From: Pinguiococcus pyrenoidosus
Taxonomy: Eukaryota > Sar > Pinguiophyceae > Pinguiochrysidales > Pinguiochrysidaceae
DNA length: 37,520 nucleotides
Assembly (NCBI GenBank): GCA_019677205.1
Contig: JAAMXY010001736.1
Coordinates: 1 to 37,520 of the forward strand
Direction of reading: 5' to 3'
Made by a program: the position numbers and the translations under genes. Position 1 is the stretch's first letter. Each line of letters opens with the position of its first letter. The notes beneath the pieces were generated by a model. It saw only the letters and a program-made list of their open reading frames with translations. It had not been told where the DNA came from and searched no databases. This document shows positions 28,716-37,520 of the stretch, piece after piece.

Positions 28716-29256
28716 CTTGTGATTTCGGTCTGGATCACAGGCTGACTACCAAGCGACAAGGCCGCTTGAGGTGGACTCTCTTTGCGTGGCATGCGCCACA
28801 GGAGGAAAGCAATCGAGCTGTTGGTCGACTCGATGCCGGGATGCCATGCCAGAGAAAAGCATGCAAGGCGCAGCGCGGTGAAGGGCGGTGAAGCGCTGAG
28901 GCCTGCCTCGCAAAGGATTCAAAAGCTGTAGGATGCCGCTCAGGGATCGGGAGCCCAAAGCGCCGAAGCCTGAAGGCTCCGGAGGCTCTGCAGGGACCGA
29001 GGACAGATGGAAGTTGCGGCTCTGCGTGAGATTATTCTTCGTCCCTTTTTCTCTGCCTCCTCAATTCCCATTCTCTAGTTTCTGCCTTCGTTTCCGCATA
29101 CGCTACTCCGCTTGATAGCGCCTGCAAGCATAGCTTGGTGGCCTGGCGGCCGACCATCACAGTGGAGAACGCTCGCCTTCAGATCTGCGTCCAGATCGAG
29201 AGGAGAGCGAGACGGAGAGGAAGAACAACGTAGCTGAAGACGCGGATCGGGAGACG
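28716..29256. promoter_or_regulatory. Divergent intergenic region between the dynein and IQ-TPR genes
   Basis: 541 bp between two diverging starts. It contains a short direct repeat (GCGGTGAAG twice, at about 28875-28893) and a GA-rich stretch just before the IQ-TPR start. Nothing else is seen. Confidence 0.35.
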
Positions 29257-30159
29257 ATGCGGAAGACTCCGGCTCAGATCTACCGGGAACGCTTGCGGAA
29301 CATGACGACGGCGGAGCGGAAGCTTCTGCGGCTGGAGCATCGCTGGAAGAAGACCCCGGCTGCGCTGCAGCGGTGGACGCGAGCCGCAGTGGTGGTGCAG
29401 TGCGTCGTGCGGCAGAAGGCCGCGCGCAAGCTCGTTGGTGTGCTGCGGAAACAGCAGCGCCTCCGTCTCCTTGCGAACCGAAAAGCCTCCGAGGCGGCCA
29501 AGGTGCTTGCTGATGACGCCAGCCGGGCACTCGAGCTTTCCAAGGCCGCTCTCGAGTGCAGCGAGGAGTGTACTCCAGCGCGGTGGACACGCGCACAGGC
29601 CAGCTACGATCTGCATCACTTCACAGCGGCGGAGAACGACTGCTCGGTTCTGCTCCGCGAGGAGAAAGAGACTGGCTTGCTGGACGACGCGTTGGGACTA
29701 CGAGCTCTGTGCAGGTACCAGATGGGCCTCTGGGAAGCGGCATTGGAAGACCTTGATGCCCTCTATGAGAAAGATCCACGAAGCATGAAGTGGCTGACGC
29801 TGAAGGGGAATGCCAATCTCAAGCTGAATCGCTTACCAGCGGCGATCCGCGACTTCTCAGAGGCAGTCGACGCGTATCCACACAACGCGGGCGCCCGTCT
29901 CCGGAGAGCATGTGCTTGTGTTGTGGCGCAGGATTGGTGGCCCGCGCTGCAAGACTGCAATGCGGTGCTCGAACGAGAGGATCGCATCGATGCATATTGC
30001 ATTCGGGGTCGAGTGAACGCATGTATGCGGAACTGGGCCGCGGCCGGTGACGATTTTCGTAGCGCCTTGCGCATTGCTACTGCACATGCTTGGGCCAAAG
30101 CTGGACTCGAGCAGACGGAGATTCCGTACGACCCCTTGCCGCTTCTCGCGGGAGATTGA
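29257..30159 (+). CDS. IQ-motif and TPR-repeat protein
   Basis: Intronless ORF, 300 aa, from an ATG. The first 60 residues are basic and helical and contain an IQ-like calmodulin/EF-hand-binding stretch (AAVVVQCVVRQKAARK, about residues 43-58). From about residue 85 there are five or so TPR-like helix pairs (for example ALGLRALCRYQMGLWEAALEDLDALYE, split here at about 145-171, and LKGNANLKLNRLPAAIRDFSEA). There is no membrane span or signal peptide. TPR arrays scaffold protein complexes, and IQ motifs bind calmodulin-like proteins, so a calcium-linked scaffold, possibly ciliary next to a dynein gene, is one inference; the location is not evidence of shared function. I do not recognise a named orthologue. 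Confidence 0.7.
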   Translation: MRKTPAQIYRERLRNMTTAERKLLRLEHRWKKTPAALQRWTRAAVVVQCVVRQKAARKLVGVLRKQQRLRLLANRKASEAAKVLADDASRALELSKAALECSEECTPARWTRAQASYDLHHFTAAENDCSVLLREEKETGLLDDALGLRALCRYQMGLWEAALEDLDALYEKDPRSMKWLTLKGNANLKLNRLPAAIRDFSEAVDAYPHNAGARLRRACACVVAQDWWPALQDCNAVLEREDRIDAYCIRGRVNACMRNWAAAGDDFRSALRIATAHAWAKAGLEQTEIPYDPLPLLAGD

Positions 30160-30445
30160 GGACAAAGGGTGCCAAGACTGGCGAGAAGCTCACAAGCGCG
30201 GAGGGTTGGAGAAGCTGGTACCTCGCGGAAGGAAGCCATGCTTGGTTCGAGATACGAAGAAGCGATCGCCGCCGAAGAACATCGGCGTCATGGTCTACAA
30301 TCAATCGGGCATCCCCGTCCTCTTTCATCGTAGGGCCTACATTCTACTTAAAGCCGAGGCCATCTCTCGAAAGCTCGCGTGCGAAGGGTAGAAGGGCGGT
30401 ATCGTACTTTCACGGCGACTCGAGCACGGAGCTGTGCGCACGCCC

Positions 30446-32480
30446 TTAGTACGTCGACCGGCTGAACCAGGACTCCGTCACGCTCGCGGTCTCCATTTTC
30501 GCGTCCCACTGCAAGAAGAGCTTGTCGACCTCCTTGGTGTACTCGTGATCCTCACCGAGGGTTGAAGAAAATGCGACGCGAGCCGCACGAAGGTATCGCA
30601 CGGCCTTGTCCTTCTGGTCCAGGAAGTCATGGGCGAGGAGAGCCAGGCACCGCAAGGTCTGGCCGGTAGACACGTGCAGCTTTCCTCGGACGTGCTGCTC
30701 CAGGCGCAGAGCCTGCTTGTACGAGTCGAAGGCCTCCGAGTACCTCGTTTGGTGCCACTTCAGCTCCGCCAACTGTGTCAACATGTCGATGGTGTCTACA
30801 TCCTCGGGGTGCTTCTCTCTCATGATTGAGAGCGCTTCCTCGCACGACTCCTCCGCCCTCGCGGCTTCGCCTTGGGCTTCCCAAACGCGCGCGATTTGGG
30901 ACAGGATCAGTGCCACGGGCCTGCTATTTGAGCCATGGAGCGCGCACGCCCGCTCCTTGGCGATGTCGTAGACACGCAATGACGCATCGTAGTCCTCAAG
31001 TCGGGCCTGGCAGTTTGCGCAGTCCGACAACGCCTCAATCGTTCGAGCGTGATAACGTCCGAACACGGCTTCGGCAATCTCGAACGCCTCGAAAGAGGCA
31101 TCCGCACTCGCACTGTGGATCGAGCGAAGGGTTGATGAAAGCGCGGCGCGGGCGAAAGGCCAGAAGGTTGCTCACCTGTACTCGCCCCGGGCCTCCTGCA
31201 CGATGGATATCAACGAGAGCGACGAGGACACGTCGGGATGTTCTTCGCCGAGCGCTTTCCGCTGGACCTCCAGCGCTGATCGCAGCAGCCTTAGGGACTC
31301 GTTGAGATTCTTGGACCCCGCTTGGACGCTGCCCATGCAGTGCAGCACCAAGCCAGCTTCGCCGCTGATTTCCAGGCCGAGGCGCTTAAATAGAGACAGT
31401 GACTCTTGAAGCAGATCGAGGGTTCTATCCGTTGCGCTGTTCACGTCATCGGAACCCTGCATAGCTTCGAAGCTCTTCAGGAACTGCTCATAGCTGTTCT
31501 GCGCGGCACGCTTCTCCGCTGGCTTCGGCGACTTGGATTTCCACAGCTGATTCACTTTCTCCGGCTTGATCTTCTCCCCTTGATTCACCTCAAGAGCCTC
31601 CACGGACGCTTCACCGTCCGTAGCTCGCGCCAGGCAGTACAATGTGTAAGCCATGAAGTAGGTCTCCGAGGTGCGTTTCCTTAGCTCGGTTATTACCCCT
31701 TTCAGGAGTGCGATGGCCGACTTGAACTCGCGGCAGTCTGTCAGGGAAATGCCCAGGGCGGCCTTGATTTGCAGGGGGAAAGGAGCGACCGCGGTCTCGT
31801 CCGCAACCTCGGCCACATTCTCCGCTTCCCAGACCCATCTGATGTCTCTCCACAGAGCTTGCCGCTGCTGTGGGGTCAGGAAGACATGAACTACAGTGCC
31901 GGAAAACGCTTCAACGCAGGCATGCAGACAGGGAATCGAGCGAAGCGCGCGTTGGAAGGCGTCCTTGACTCCGAGCACTTTCTCCACCGTCTCACTCGCG
32001 GCGAGGGGCTCGAACTGTACGGCAGAACTCGAATTCGAATTCGACCCCGCATCTGCTTTCGCCTTCTCCGCACTTGCGTCTTGTCGCTGTGCCACGGTCC
32101 TGAGGCGGCTCAACAGGTTCCACACGTGCACGAGCTCTTCTCTGAAGCGAGCAACCGCCGCTCGTCGGTTGCCTCGGGACCGAAAGAGCTCTTCTAGCTG
32201 GATCATGGTGTGGCAGAGCTACGAAAACCGAAAGATGAAAGGAAAAGAACAGAAGCATGAGTGACCGATGGTGGACATGATGAAGCCAAGGAGGACGCAC
32301 CGCGATCGTGTATGCCTCCGCAGAATGATGCAGCCAGACGGAAACGGCACTGGCGAAGTCTCCCGAAGTCTGCCGGAGTGTGCGCGTCTCGAGATGAATC
32401 TTCTTTCTTCCATAGCTCCCTGGAGATGCAGGCACGTCGCCTACCTCGAATCCCTCGGCCGCAGAAGCCGGGCTCGCCAT
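30446..32480 (-). CDS. Kinesin-light-chain-like TPR protein (possibly the 3' half of a STAND-TPR gene)
   Basis: Three exons: 32480-32301, 32218-31176, 31112-30446 (1,890 nt, 629 aa), with introns of 82 and 63 nt, GT-AG. Exon joins are phase-consistent (AEAYTIA joined to LCHTMIQLEEL; EARGEYS joined to ASADASFEAFEI). The N-terminal 230 residues are helical with a Ser/Asn spacer. The C-terminal part is a KLC-type TPR array, with motifs such as SLRLLRSALEVQRKALGEEH, AEESCEEALSIMREKHPEDV and ARVAFSSTLGEDHEYT. KLC-like TPRs bind peptides and partner proteins. The start at 32480 has G at -3 and G at +4. The first exon could instead be an internal exon of the STAND NTPase gene directly upstream (see findings). 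A start at the ATG of 32206 is a further alternative. Confidence 0.7.
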
Positions 32481-32566
32481 GACGACCCCGACGAGATCGT
32501 GAGCCCTTTGCGTAAGCCGCCAAGCCTATTGGAAAGAAGGTACGAATCCTAAGCTCCGCGCAGCGT

Positions 32567-35172
32567 TCATAAGCTGCCTTCCCGGCGCACCTGTTGATGT
32601 TCTTCTTCGACGAAGAAGCCCCTTTCAAGCAGTCGAAGCAGCGCAATGGTGGTGCCCATGTCTGCGTCGGTGAACATGGTTGGGCTGAGGGTGGCCTCGT
32701 CCTGTCCAGCTCTTCGACTTGCACTGTCCCGGACGAACTGCGCGACCCATGACGTGCTGCGCACTGCGGTAGCCAGCGCCGTGGTGAATTGGGTGTTGCC
32801 AATCACTGCGAGACGCAGCAGGAACTCCCTGGTCTCGGTGGGTAGGCGGGTCCAAACATCGAATGCGCTCTCGCCATTGAGGCTCTGGCTGGAGGAGAGG
32901 CCTCCAAAGATTCCCCCGAAGCTCGACTTCTTGGCGACATTCTGTGCGCCGCCGGTGTTCTGCGTCGCCGCCGTGCGGCACATGGATAGCAGACTCAGCG
33001 GATTGCCGCGAGCCTTCAGGGACCAGCGACGGTCAGGCCAGTGGAGGGGAGACGATCCACGCGGCGTCAGCTCACCTTGGCATTGACGTTGATGCTGTCC
33101 GGCACCAGCGCCGGTGCTTCGAAATCGATCAGGCGCTGTGCCGCATCGTTGGCCAGGCGCGGCATGTCCACAGTATCAACGGATATCTCGAGACTCAGTC
33201 CTTTGGAGGGTACTGGAGTCTCACTGATGATGACACAGCCGAAGAGTTCCTACGTCCCACGGCAGATTAGACAGCCATCGCAGCTGGTGGCCACGTCCCC
33301 AGGATCTGCAGCCAGACTGTACCTGCTTGGCCTCGGAGCCCTGCAGCAGATCGTCGTAGAGGAGCTTCATTCCATCCTCGGCCTTCTCCGGGTTCGCTGG
33401 GAAGTCGTCGACGACCAAGAGCATCTTCCCCTGCGACCGCATGTAGTCGCGCATCTGGACGATCAACGAGATGCCATCCGCTTCGCTTTCCATGCAAAGC
33501 GCAAGAGCAAGCTCGTTGACGAACTTTTCGCGTGTGGTGTCGTCCCCGGACAATCGGACGTAAGCGCAGCCGCCCGCGAAGTTCTCCTTCAGGAATTGCA
33601 CGCCAGTAGGATCCGCCAGAGCCTGCTTGACCAGCTCGGTTCGCCCGGATCCGTACTTCCCGGTCACGGAGATGATCGTGGGTGCGAGCTTCGGTCCCAT
33701 CGACGCTTGGCGGGAGGCATTCAGGATCTTGTCGCGAAGCTGTTGCGTGATCGGCAACACCGCCGAAGGAACGGGCTCGGCGTACAGAGCGCACAGGCTG
33801 GGAGGGACTGCAAAGAAGCGTAGGCTCATCGTGCGGTGGTCCATCTTCAACTTGCGCTTCTGCCGTCGCCGCCTGCCGTTGCTCTTCCTCTCCGCCTCGT
33901 CACCGGTCGCCCCGTCCGCGGCACTCCCCACGACGGAGGCTTCCTCCGACAGATCCGTCGAGATCCCCAGGAAGGTGACCAGGACCGCCGACACGGGACT
34001 GCGCATTCCGAAGCGGCTGTCTAGAAGCATGTGGCGCAGCTCCATGACCTACGCAGGGGTTGCGAAGCGCGGGGTTCTTCTGTGAGCTTCCAAGACCAGG
34101 CGCGTGTTCCGTCCCTCCGACACCACGCACCCTTACGACGCCCTCCTGCTCATCCGCCGGGTTGGACTCCGGATTGGGGTCATCAGTGGCGTGGCGAACC
34201 GCTTCCCTCGTGATGCAGTTGAGGATGTCGCCCGCTGTGAGCTCCCGCAGCACTCCAAGGTACGCATTCTGCTCGTGCCGACCGCTCCGCTTGCTGCGGG
34301 CGCTCTCGGCCTCGATAATCTCCCGGACAAACTCGAGGAAGCGGGTGGCACTGGCCGTGAATCCGCATCCTGCCCGGCGCCAGGCTCGGGCAGCTCCCTG
34401 CACCGCGACGAAGCAGGTGTCAGGCATCCGCCCAAGTTGTCCAAGCTGCAAACTGCGAACCACACGCGGTGAACTGCAAACAATGAACTTCAAACCACAA
34501 ACAACAAACCACGAACTGCAAACTGCCAATTGGTGCATGCCGTGGCGCCTTACCACATGGAGTAGGAGGCGAAACGCCCCCTCCTCGGAGAAGTGGTCCG
34601 TCAAGAGCCGGGTGTCTTCGGAAGAGCTGACCCGCGTCGTCAGGTCATAGGGCACCTTCTCGATGTGCTCCGGCAAGGAGTAGTTGCGCCAACGGTCGCT
34701 CTTGGGATCCACGTCATTTGACGAGAGCCTGTGCCAAGGAGGCCAACGCGTGAGACATGCGCGACCCAAGCAGTGCTGACAAGCCCGCCTGCACCCACCC
34801 CTTCACTTCCTCGCGCAGCTGCCGAAGCTCTTCGGCGTTGTCCTCCAGCAGCTCCGTCTGCTTCTCCATTTGGGCGCGAAGCGCCTCATTCTCCGCACGC
34901 ATTTCCTCCTTGAGCTTCTGCAACGCTTCCTCAACCTGCTCTGCCGTGGACTTGCGTCCTTTGCCCTTTCCGAACCAGAGGAACGCGGGGAGGCAGGGAG
35001 TTGCGGCGGGGGCGGATGAAGCTGCGGGCGCCTCCGGATCCTTTGGCTCGGACGGAGCACCGGAAGCCTTGGACTCCCCTGCGCTCTCGGGCGCCGCATC
35101 TTTGGCCGGCTTGGCAGGTGCGGTATCTTTCGGTATCGGCTCCACATTGGCCGGCAGAGGTTTCTCTTCCAT
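32567..35172 (-). CDS. STAND-type P-loop NTPase with coiled-coil N-terminus
   Basis: Six exons: 35172-34799, 34728-34554, 34397-34137, 34048-33323, 33249-33076, 33013-32567 (2,157 nt, 718 aa). All five introns are GT-AG, of 70, 156, 88, 73 and 62 nt. The N-terminus is Ala/Pro/Glu-rich, then a coiled coil (about residues 75-125). A basic patch that resembles a nuclear signal (about 323-338, RRRRQKRKLK) precedes an NTPase: Walker A TGKYGSGRTE (about 399-408, Arg replacing the usual Lys) and Walker B MLLVVDDF (about 478-485). The motif ARGNPLSLL (571-579) is the GxP module typical of STAND ATPases (NB-ARC and relatives), followed by a winged-helix-like segment ending TTIALLRLLERGFFVEEE. STAND proteins are switch ATPases that often sense ligands or oligomerise. 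Exon 1 to exon 2 is the least certain join; frame and length still fit. Confidence 0.65.
34398..34553 (-). other. Intron 2 of the STAND gene, with imperfect AACTGCAAAC-like repeats
   Basis: The longest reconstructed intron (156 nt). On the plus strand it has several diverged copies of AACTGCAAAC and AAACCACAAAC (about 34450-34530), giving a strong A/C strand bias unlike the flanking exons. It looks like a decayed minisatellite; no coding sense. Confidence 0.6.
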
Positions 35173-35981
35173 GGTATCTTCGGTTCAGCACAACTTCAGG
35201 CTTCTGCTCCGCCGTGTCGATCAACCTTGCTGCGCGGGAAGGCGTCGAATCTCCGAAAAGGAGACTACGGATGGAGTGCGAGCGGGTGAGGCTTGAGCGC
35301 CGGCCGAACGTTGTGGCGCAGATCCGCAGGTCTCATCTCGTGTTTCGATCTATAGGTTGATCCAACGGAAATCCAACGGCAGGCGATCGCGAGATGTCGC
35401 TCGACGCGCATTATTCGCGCAACAGATGGCAGGACAGACGCGGACTCTTCTTGCTTCCATTCGTCGATCAATGCCATCAAAGGTTTTGAAACTTGCGACT
35501 TCGGAAACCAGGAAACCAAGAAACCAACAGAAAGCCAAGAAACCAACAGAAAGCCAACGCGGAAATCCGGAAATGAAAACAAGATTGACCAGAATCTCAG
35601 AAATCTCCGAATCTCAAAATTCGCGCGGTCTATTCTTTTGATCTCTGGAGTGCTCATCTGCTCATCCAAGAAGAAGCGCAAGCAGCGACGAGAACGGAAA
35701 TCGAAATCGACGCCGTTCCACCGCGTTCTCGTGCGCGCGTGCTCACCCTGCGAGGGGGTCTGCACCATATCTCGATTCCGTGGAGGGGCCAAACAGCCTC
35801 AGTCTCGAGTGTGAGGCGTCGGAGAGAGCCTACCTCCGCTTTTTGAAGCGACTGCGAGCCCTGGGCATCGCTTCGTCTGTCAGGAGACACCGTTTCGCGC
35901 CGGCTTGTGGGCCGCTTGACGCCTTTGTTGGAAGAACCTGTGTCCTTCAGTGCGCTCTGGGAATCCAGCACGTAGAAGAAG
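35173..35981. promoter_or_regulatory. Divergent intergenic region between the STAND gene and PEN-2
   Basis: 809 bp, the longest intergenic stretch, and more AT-rich than its surroundings around 35480-35640. It holds a 19-bp tandem duplication (35518-35555). ORFs on both strands here are low-complexity and match no family that I recognise. Confidence 0.4.
35518..35555. repeat. 19-bp perfect tandem duplication
   Basis: Two adjacent copies of AAGAAACCAACAGAAAGCC, with a partial relative (GGAAACCAAG) just before. Within the STAND/PEN-2 intergenic region. Confidence 0.9.
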
Positions 35982-36412
35982 ATGAATCGAGCTGCCATGA
36001 TAGAGACCGTACCGGCAGACGCGAAGCTCGCAAAGCGGCTGTTCACCGTGGGTTGCTTCTTCTTGCCCTGGCTGTGGATCGTGAACGCCCTCTACTTCTG
36101 GGCTCGTATTCGAGCAGGTACGCTCATTCTCGGTGAAAGGTGGCGGGCATCTTGGCGATCGCCAAGACGTTGACGGGCGGAGGGGGGAACTCATCAACAT
36201 CGCTGCGTATTCCTTCCACTTCAGACGAATCCCGAGTGTCGGAAGCCGCCAAACCTTGGATCTGGAGATCCACCATCGGCGGCGCCGTGTCCGTTGTCTT
36301 GGTGTTTGTGTGGGCGATTCTTGTGCAGCTAAAGTGGGAGGAGTGGGGCCTCGAAAGCATCCTGGTGCACGAGCCGGACGAGTCGGATGGCTCGACGGGA
36401 GAAGAGTGGTAG
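35982..36412 (+). CDS. PSENEN: Gamma-secretase subunit PEN-2
   Basis: Two exons: 35982-36117 and 36225-36412, with a 107-nt GT-AG intron (324 nt, 107 aa; human PEN-2 is 101 aa). Exon 1 has the family start (KLAKRLFTVGCFFLPWLWIV, then NALYFWARIR). Exon 2 continues PWIWRSTIGGAVSVVLVF and WAILVQLKWEEWG, matching the YVWRSAVG and W-rich second half of PEN-2. Two hydrophobic segments are as expected. PEN-2 activates presenilin in the four-part gamma-secretase complex, which cleaves transmembrane stubs in ER/Golgi/endosomal membranes. The C-terminal tail is acidic (HEPDESDGSTGEE), unlike the short animal tail. An ATG five codons downstream (35997) is an alternative start. No other gamma-secretase subunit lies in the window. 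Confidence 0.88.
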
Positions 36413-36518
36413 GATGAGCATACGGAGGACGTGGAAATACCACAGAATTTTGTTGCACCGCGTTCCAAGCGTCGGTGGAAAGAGCGTGGCGTCATCGTTT
36501 TCCTCGTCGTCGTCGTCG

Positions 36519-36559
<41 letters not shown>

Positions 36560-36722
36560 GCCGTCCGCGCTACTTCTCGATGAGGGGGATCCGCACCAAA
36601 CGGACGTCAGTTGTCTTGTGTGAATGATAGACAGCGATCCCCCGGCAGGGTCGTGCAGACGCGCAGAGTTGGACCTGACTTGTTCTTGTTGCATTCAACA
36701 TGATCTACACGACGGAGTGGTC
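36413..36722. other. Convergent intergenic region, PEN-2 / MORN gene
   Basis: 310 bp between two gene 3' ends. Its main content is the TCG repeat at 36504-36563. No RNA gene seen. Confidence 0.4.
36504..36563. repeat. TCG/GCC trinucleotide microsatellite
   Basis: About 60 bp of TCG units with one interruption (TCA), grading into GCC units. Non-coding in my model, although it reads as poly-Ser or poly-Asp in two frames. Confidence 0.9.
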
Positions 36723-37520
36723 CTACTTCCTTCTCAGCGTGGACTTCTTCTTCTCGGTCTTCTTGGGCTTTTTCTCGGTCATTCTTCGCAGCGTTGACTT
36801 CTTTTCGCTCGGTCCTCGCGTCGCCTGGCTCTCGTCATCTTCCTCGAGTTTCGGCGGCGGAAGCTCCTTGTTCAGGACGCCCACCAGCTCGTCGTCCTTG
36901 AACACGACGCGCCACATGATGCCCGTCGCAAGGACGGTGAACGAGCACTGGCCATCACGCTTGCCTTCCTTCCAGTTGCCGCAGAAGCGAATCTCTTGCT
37001 TTGACTTTGGGTGCACGAAGTAGTAGTCGCCCTCGCCGTGAGGGACGCCATTCGCCCAGAACCCCACGTATCGCTCCTCGTTTCCATCAGGATCCTCGAA
37101 CACCGCGGTGCCGTATCCGTGGATCACCCCGAGCTTCCAATTTCCGTCGTAGAACTTGGTCCTCCCGCCGTCTTCGTTCAGGCCACTCGCGCTGCGCTCG
37201 TGCAAGCGAGCGGGCGCAGGCGTGGCCCTCGAGTCACCGCCGCCACGGTACTGCATTCGGCCCCTCCCTTCGAGCACGCCGTTCAGGAAGTGGCCCGTGT
37301 AGATGTCTCCGTTTGGGAAGATGAGCACACCGCGGCCATTCTTCAAGCTGTGGCGCCAATCGCCCGTGAAGTGCGTGCCGTCAGGACTGTGGTACGTCCC
37401 ACGGCCCTCTCGCTCGCCTGCAAAACACGACGTAAAAAGAGAGGGAATTTTTGTTCGGATGAATCCAGAGGAGCTTGGCAAGTCTTCGGCCCGGTTGCCA
37501 TACCGCGAAAGAAAGTGCCG
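36723..37520 (-). CDS. MORN-repeat protein, 5' end outside the window
   Basis: Partial gene: an upstream exon ends at 37504 (from the window edge at 37520), an 86-nt intron (37503-37418, GTATGG...TGCAG) and a last exon 37417-36723. The join (GTFFRG to EREGRGTYHSPDG) restores a MORN unit. At least four MORN repeats follow (GTHFTGDWRHSLKNGRGV, GDIYTGHFLNGVLEGRGR, TKFYDGNWKLGVIHGYGT, ERYVGFWANGVPHGEGDY), then a more diverged one. The tail is strongly basic and repeats KKSTLRR twice, which could be kinase sites. MORN proteins are usually membrane- or cytoskeleton-associated scaffolds, often in cilia and cortex of protists. Total length and any catalytic domain are unknown because the start is missing. 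A false ORF start within the intron (37481) should not be used. Confidence 0.8.
   Translation of the reverse strand, partial: RHFLSRYGNRAEDLPSSSGFIRTKIPSLFTSCFAGEREGRGTYHSPDGTHFTGDWRHSLKNGRGVLIFPNGDIYTGHFLNGVLEGRGRMQYRGGGDSRATPAPARLHERSASGLNEDGGRTKFYDGNWKLGVIHGYGTAVFEDPDGNEERYVGFWANGVPHGEGDYYFVHPKSKQEIRFCGNWKEGKRDGQCSFTVLATGIMWRVVFKDDELVGVLNKELPPPKLEEDDESQATRGPSEKKSTLRRMTEKKPKKTEKKKSTLRRK

Noticed and set aside
35265-35792. 175-aa minus-strand ORF (and a 94-aa plus-strand ORF) in the STAND/PEN-2 spacer
   Set aside because: Low-complexity sequence in an AT-rich repeat-bearing stretch, no family features, weak start context.
36327-36694. Poly-Asp or poly-Ser proteins from the TCG tract
   Set aside because: Both are repeat translations; the region is the 3' side of PEN-2.
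1-37520. Dinoflagellate spliced-leader relics near gene starts
   Set aside because: I looked for the conserved spliced-leader 3' part upstream of the intronless genes and saw none, so retroposition by that route is unsupported.
1-37520. tRNA, rRNA or transposon genes
   Set aside because: No cloverleaf, rRNA segment, transposase or reverse-transcriptase motif was recognised in the spacers, although small RNA genes are hard to exclude by eye.

Overview
The window is nuclear DNA from a eukaryote: a gene-dense (about one gene per 2.5 kb), GC-rich region with short GT-AG spliceosomal introns. Three genes point to the kind of organism. One is a 4,073-residue axonemal dynein heavy chain, so the cell is ciliated. 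One is a plastid terminal oxidase (PTOX) whose N-terminus reads as a signal peptide followed by a transit-like stretch with a Phe at the presumed cleavage site, the bipartite presequence of complex (secondary, red-lineage) plastids. One is an outer-arm-type dynein with a kelch N-terminus, a form known from protists. The best reading is a photosynthetic flagellated protist with a complex plastid (alveolate, for example chromerid-like, or stramenopile/haptophyte). All 16 introns reconstructed here are GT-AG and 62-156 nt long, genes alternate strands, and I saw no dinoflagellate spliced-leader relic, so a typical dinoflagellate is less likely. The species cannot be fixed from sequence alone.

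Layout, left to right: UBA-UIM-PUB-UBX p97 cofactor (+, 3 exons); RecQ/WRN-type helicase (-); DUF4954 left-handed beta-helix protein (+); KEOPS subunit Pcc1 (-, 2 exons); PTOX (+, 3 exons); ALG8 glucosyltransferase (-); His-rich ZIP metal transporter (+); VIT1/CCC1 iron transporter (-, 2 exons); splicing factor ISY1 (+, 2 exons); kelch-tailed dynein heavy chain (-, one 12.2-kb ORF, a third of the window); IQ-TPR protein (+); kinesin-light-chain-like TPR protein (-, 3 exons); STAND-type P-loop NTPase (-, 6 exons); gamma-secretase subunit PEN-2 (+, 2 exons); MORN-repeat protein (-, cut by the window edge). Exon joins were built by hand from protein-family continuity, reading phase and GT-AG sites. 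Every complete joined CDS has a length divisible by three.

The genes are mostly unrelated housekeeping genes (ubiquitin/p97, genome stability, tRNA modification, N-glycosylation, metal transport, splicing, cilium, intramembrane proteolysis), so no operon logic applies. The striking layout fact is that neighbouring genes are on opposite strands in 13 of 14 adjacent pairs. The one exception is the STAND NTPase and the TPR gene just downstream, which may be a single STAND-TPR gene. Other points worth a look are a dynein whose main ATPase site (AAA1) has lost its Walker-B glutamate and sensor-I asparagine, an intronless member of a largely bacterial family (DUF4954), and an E2F-like site beside an 11-bp tandem repeat in the RecQ/DUF4954 divergent promoter.
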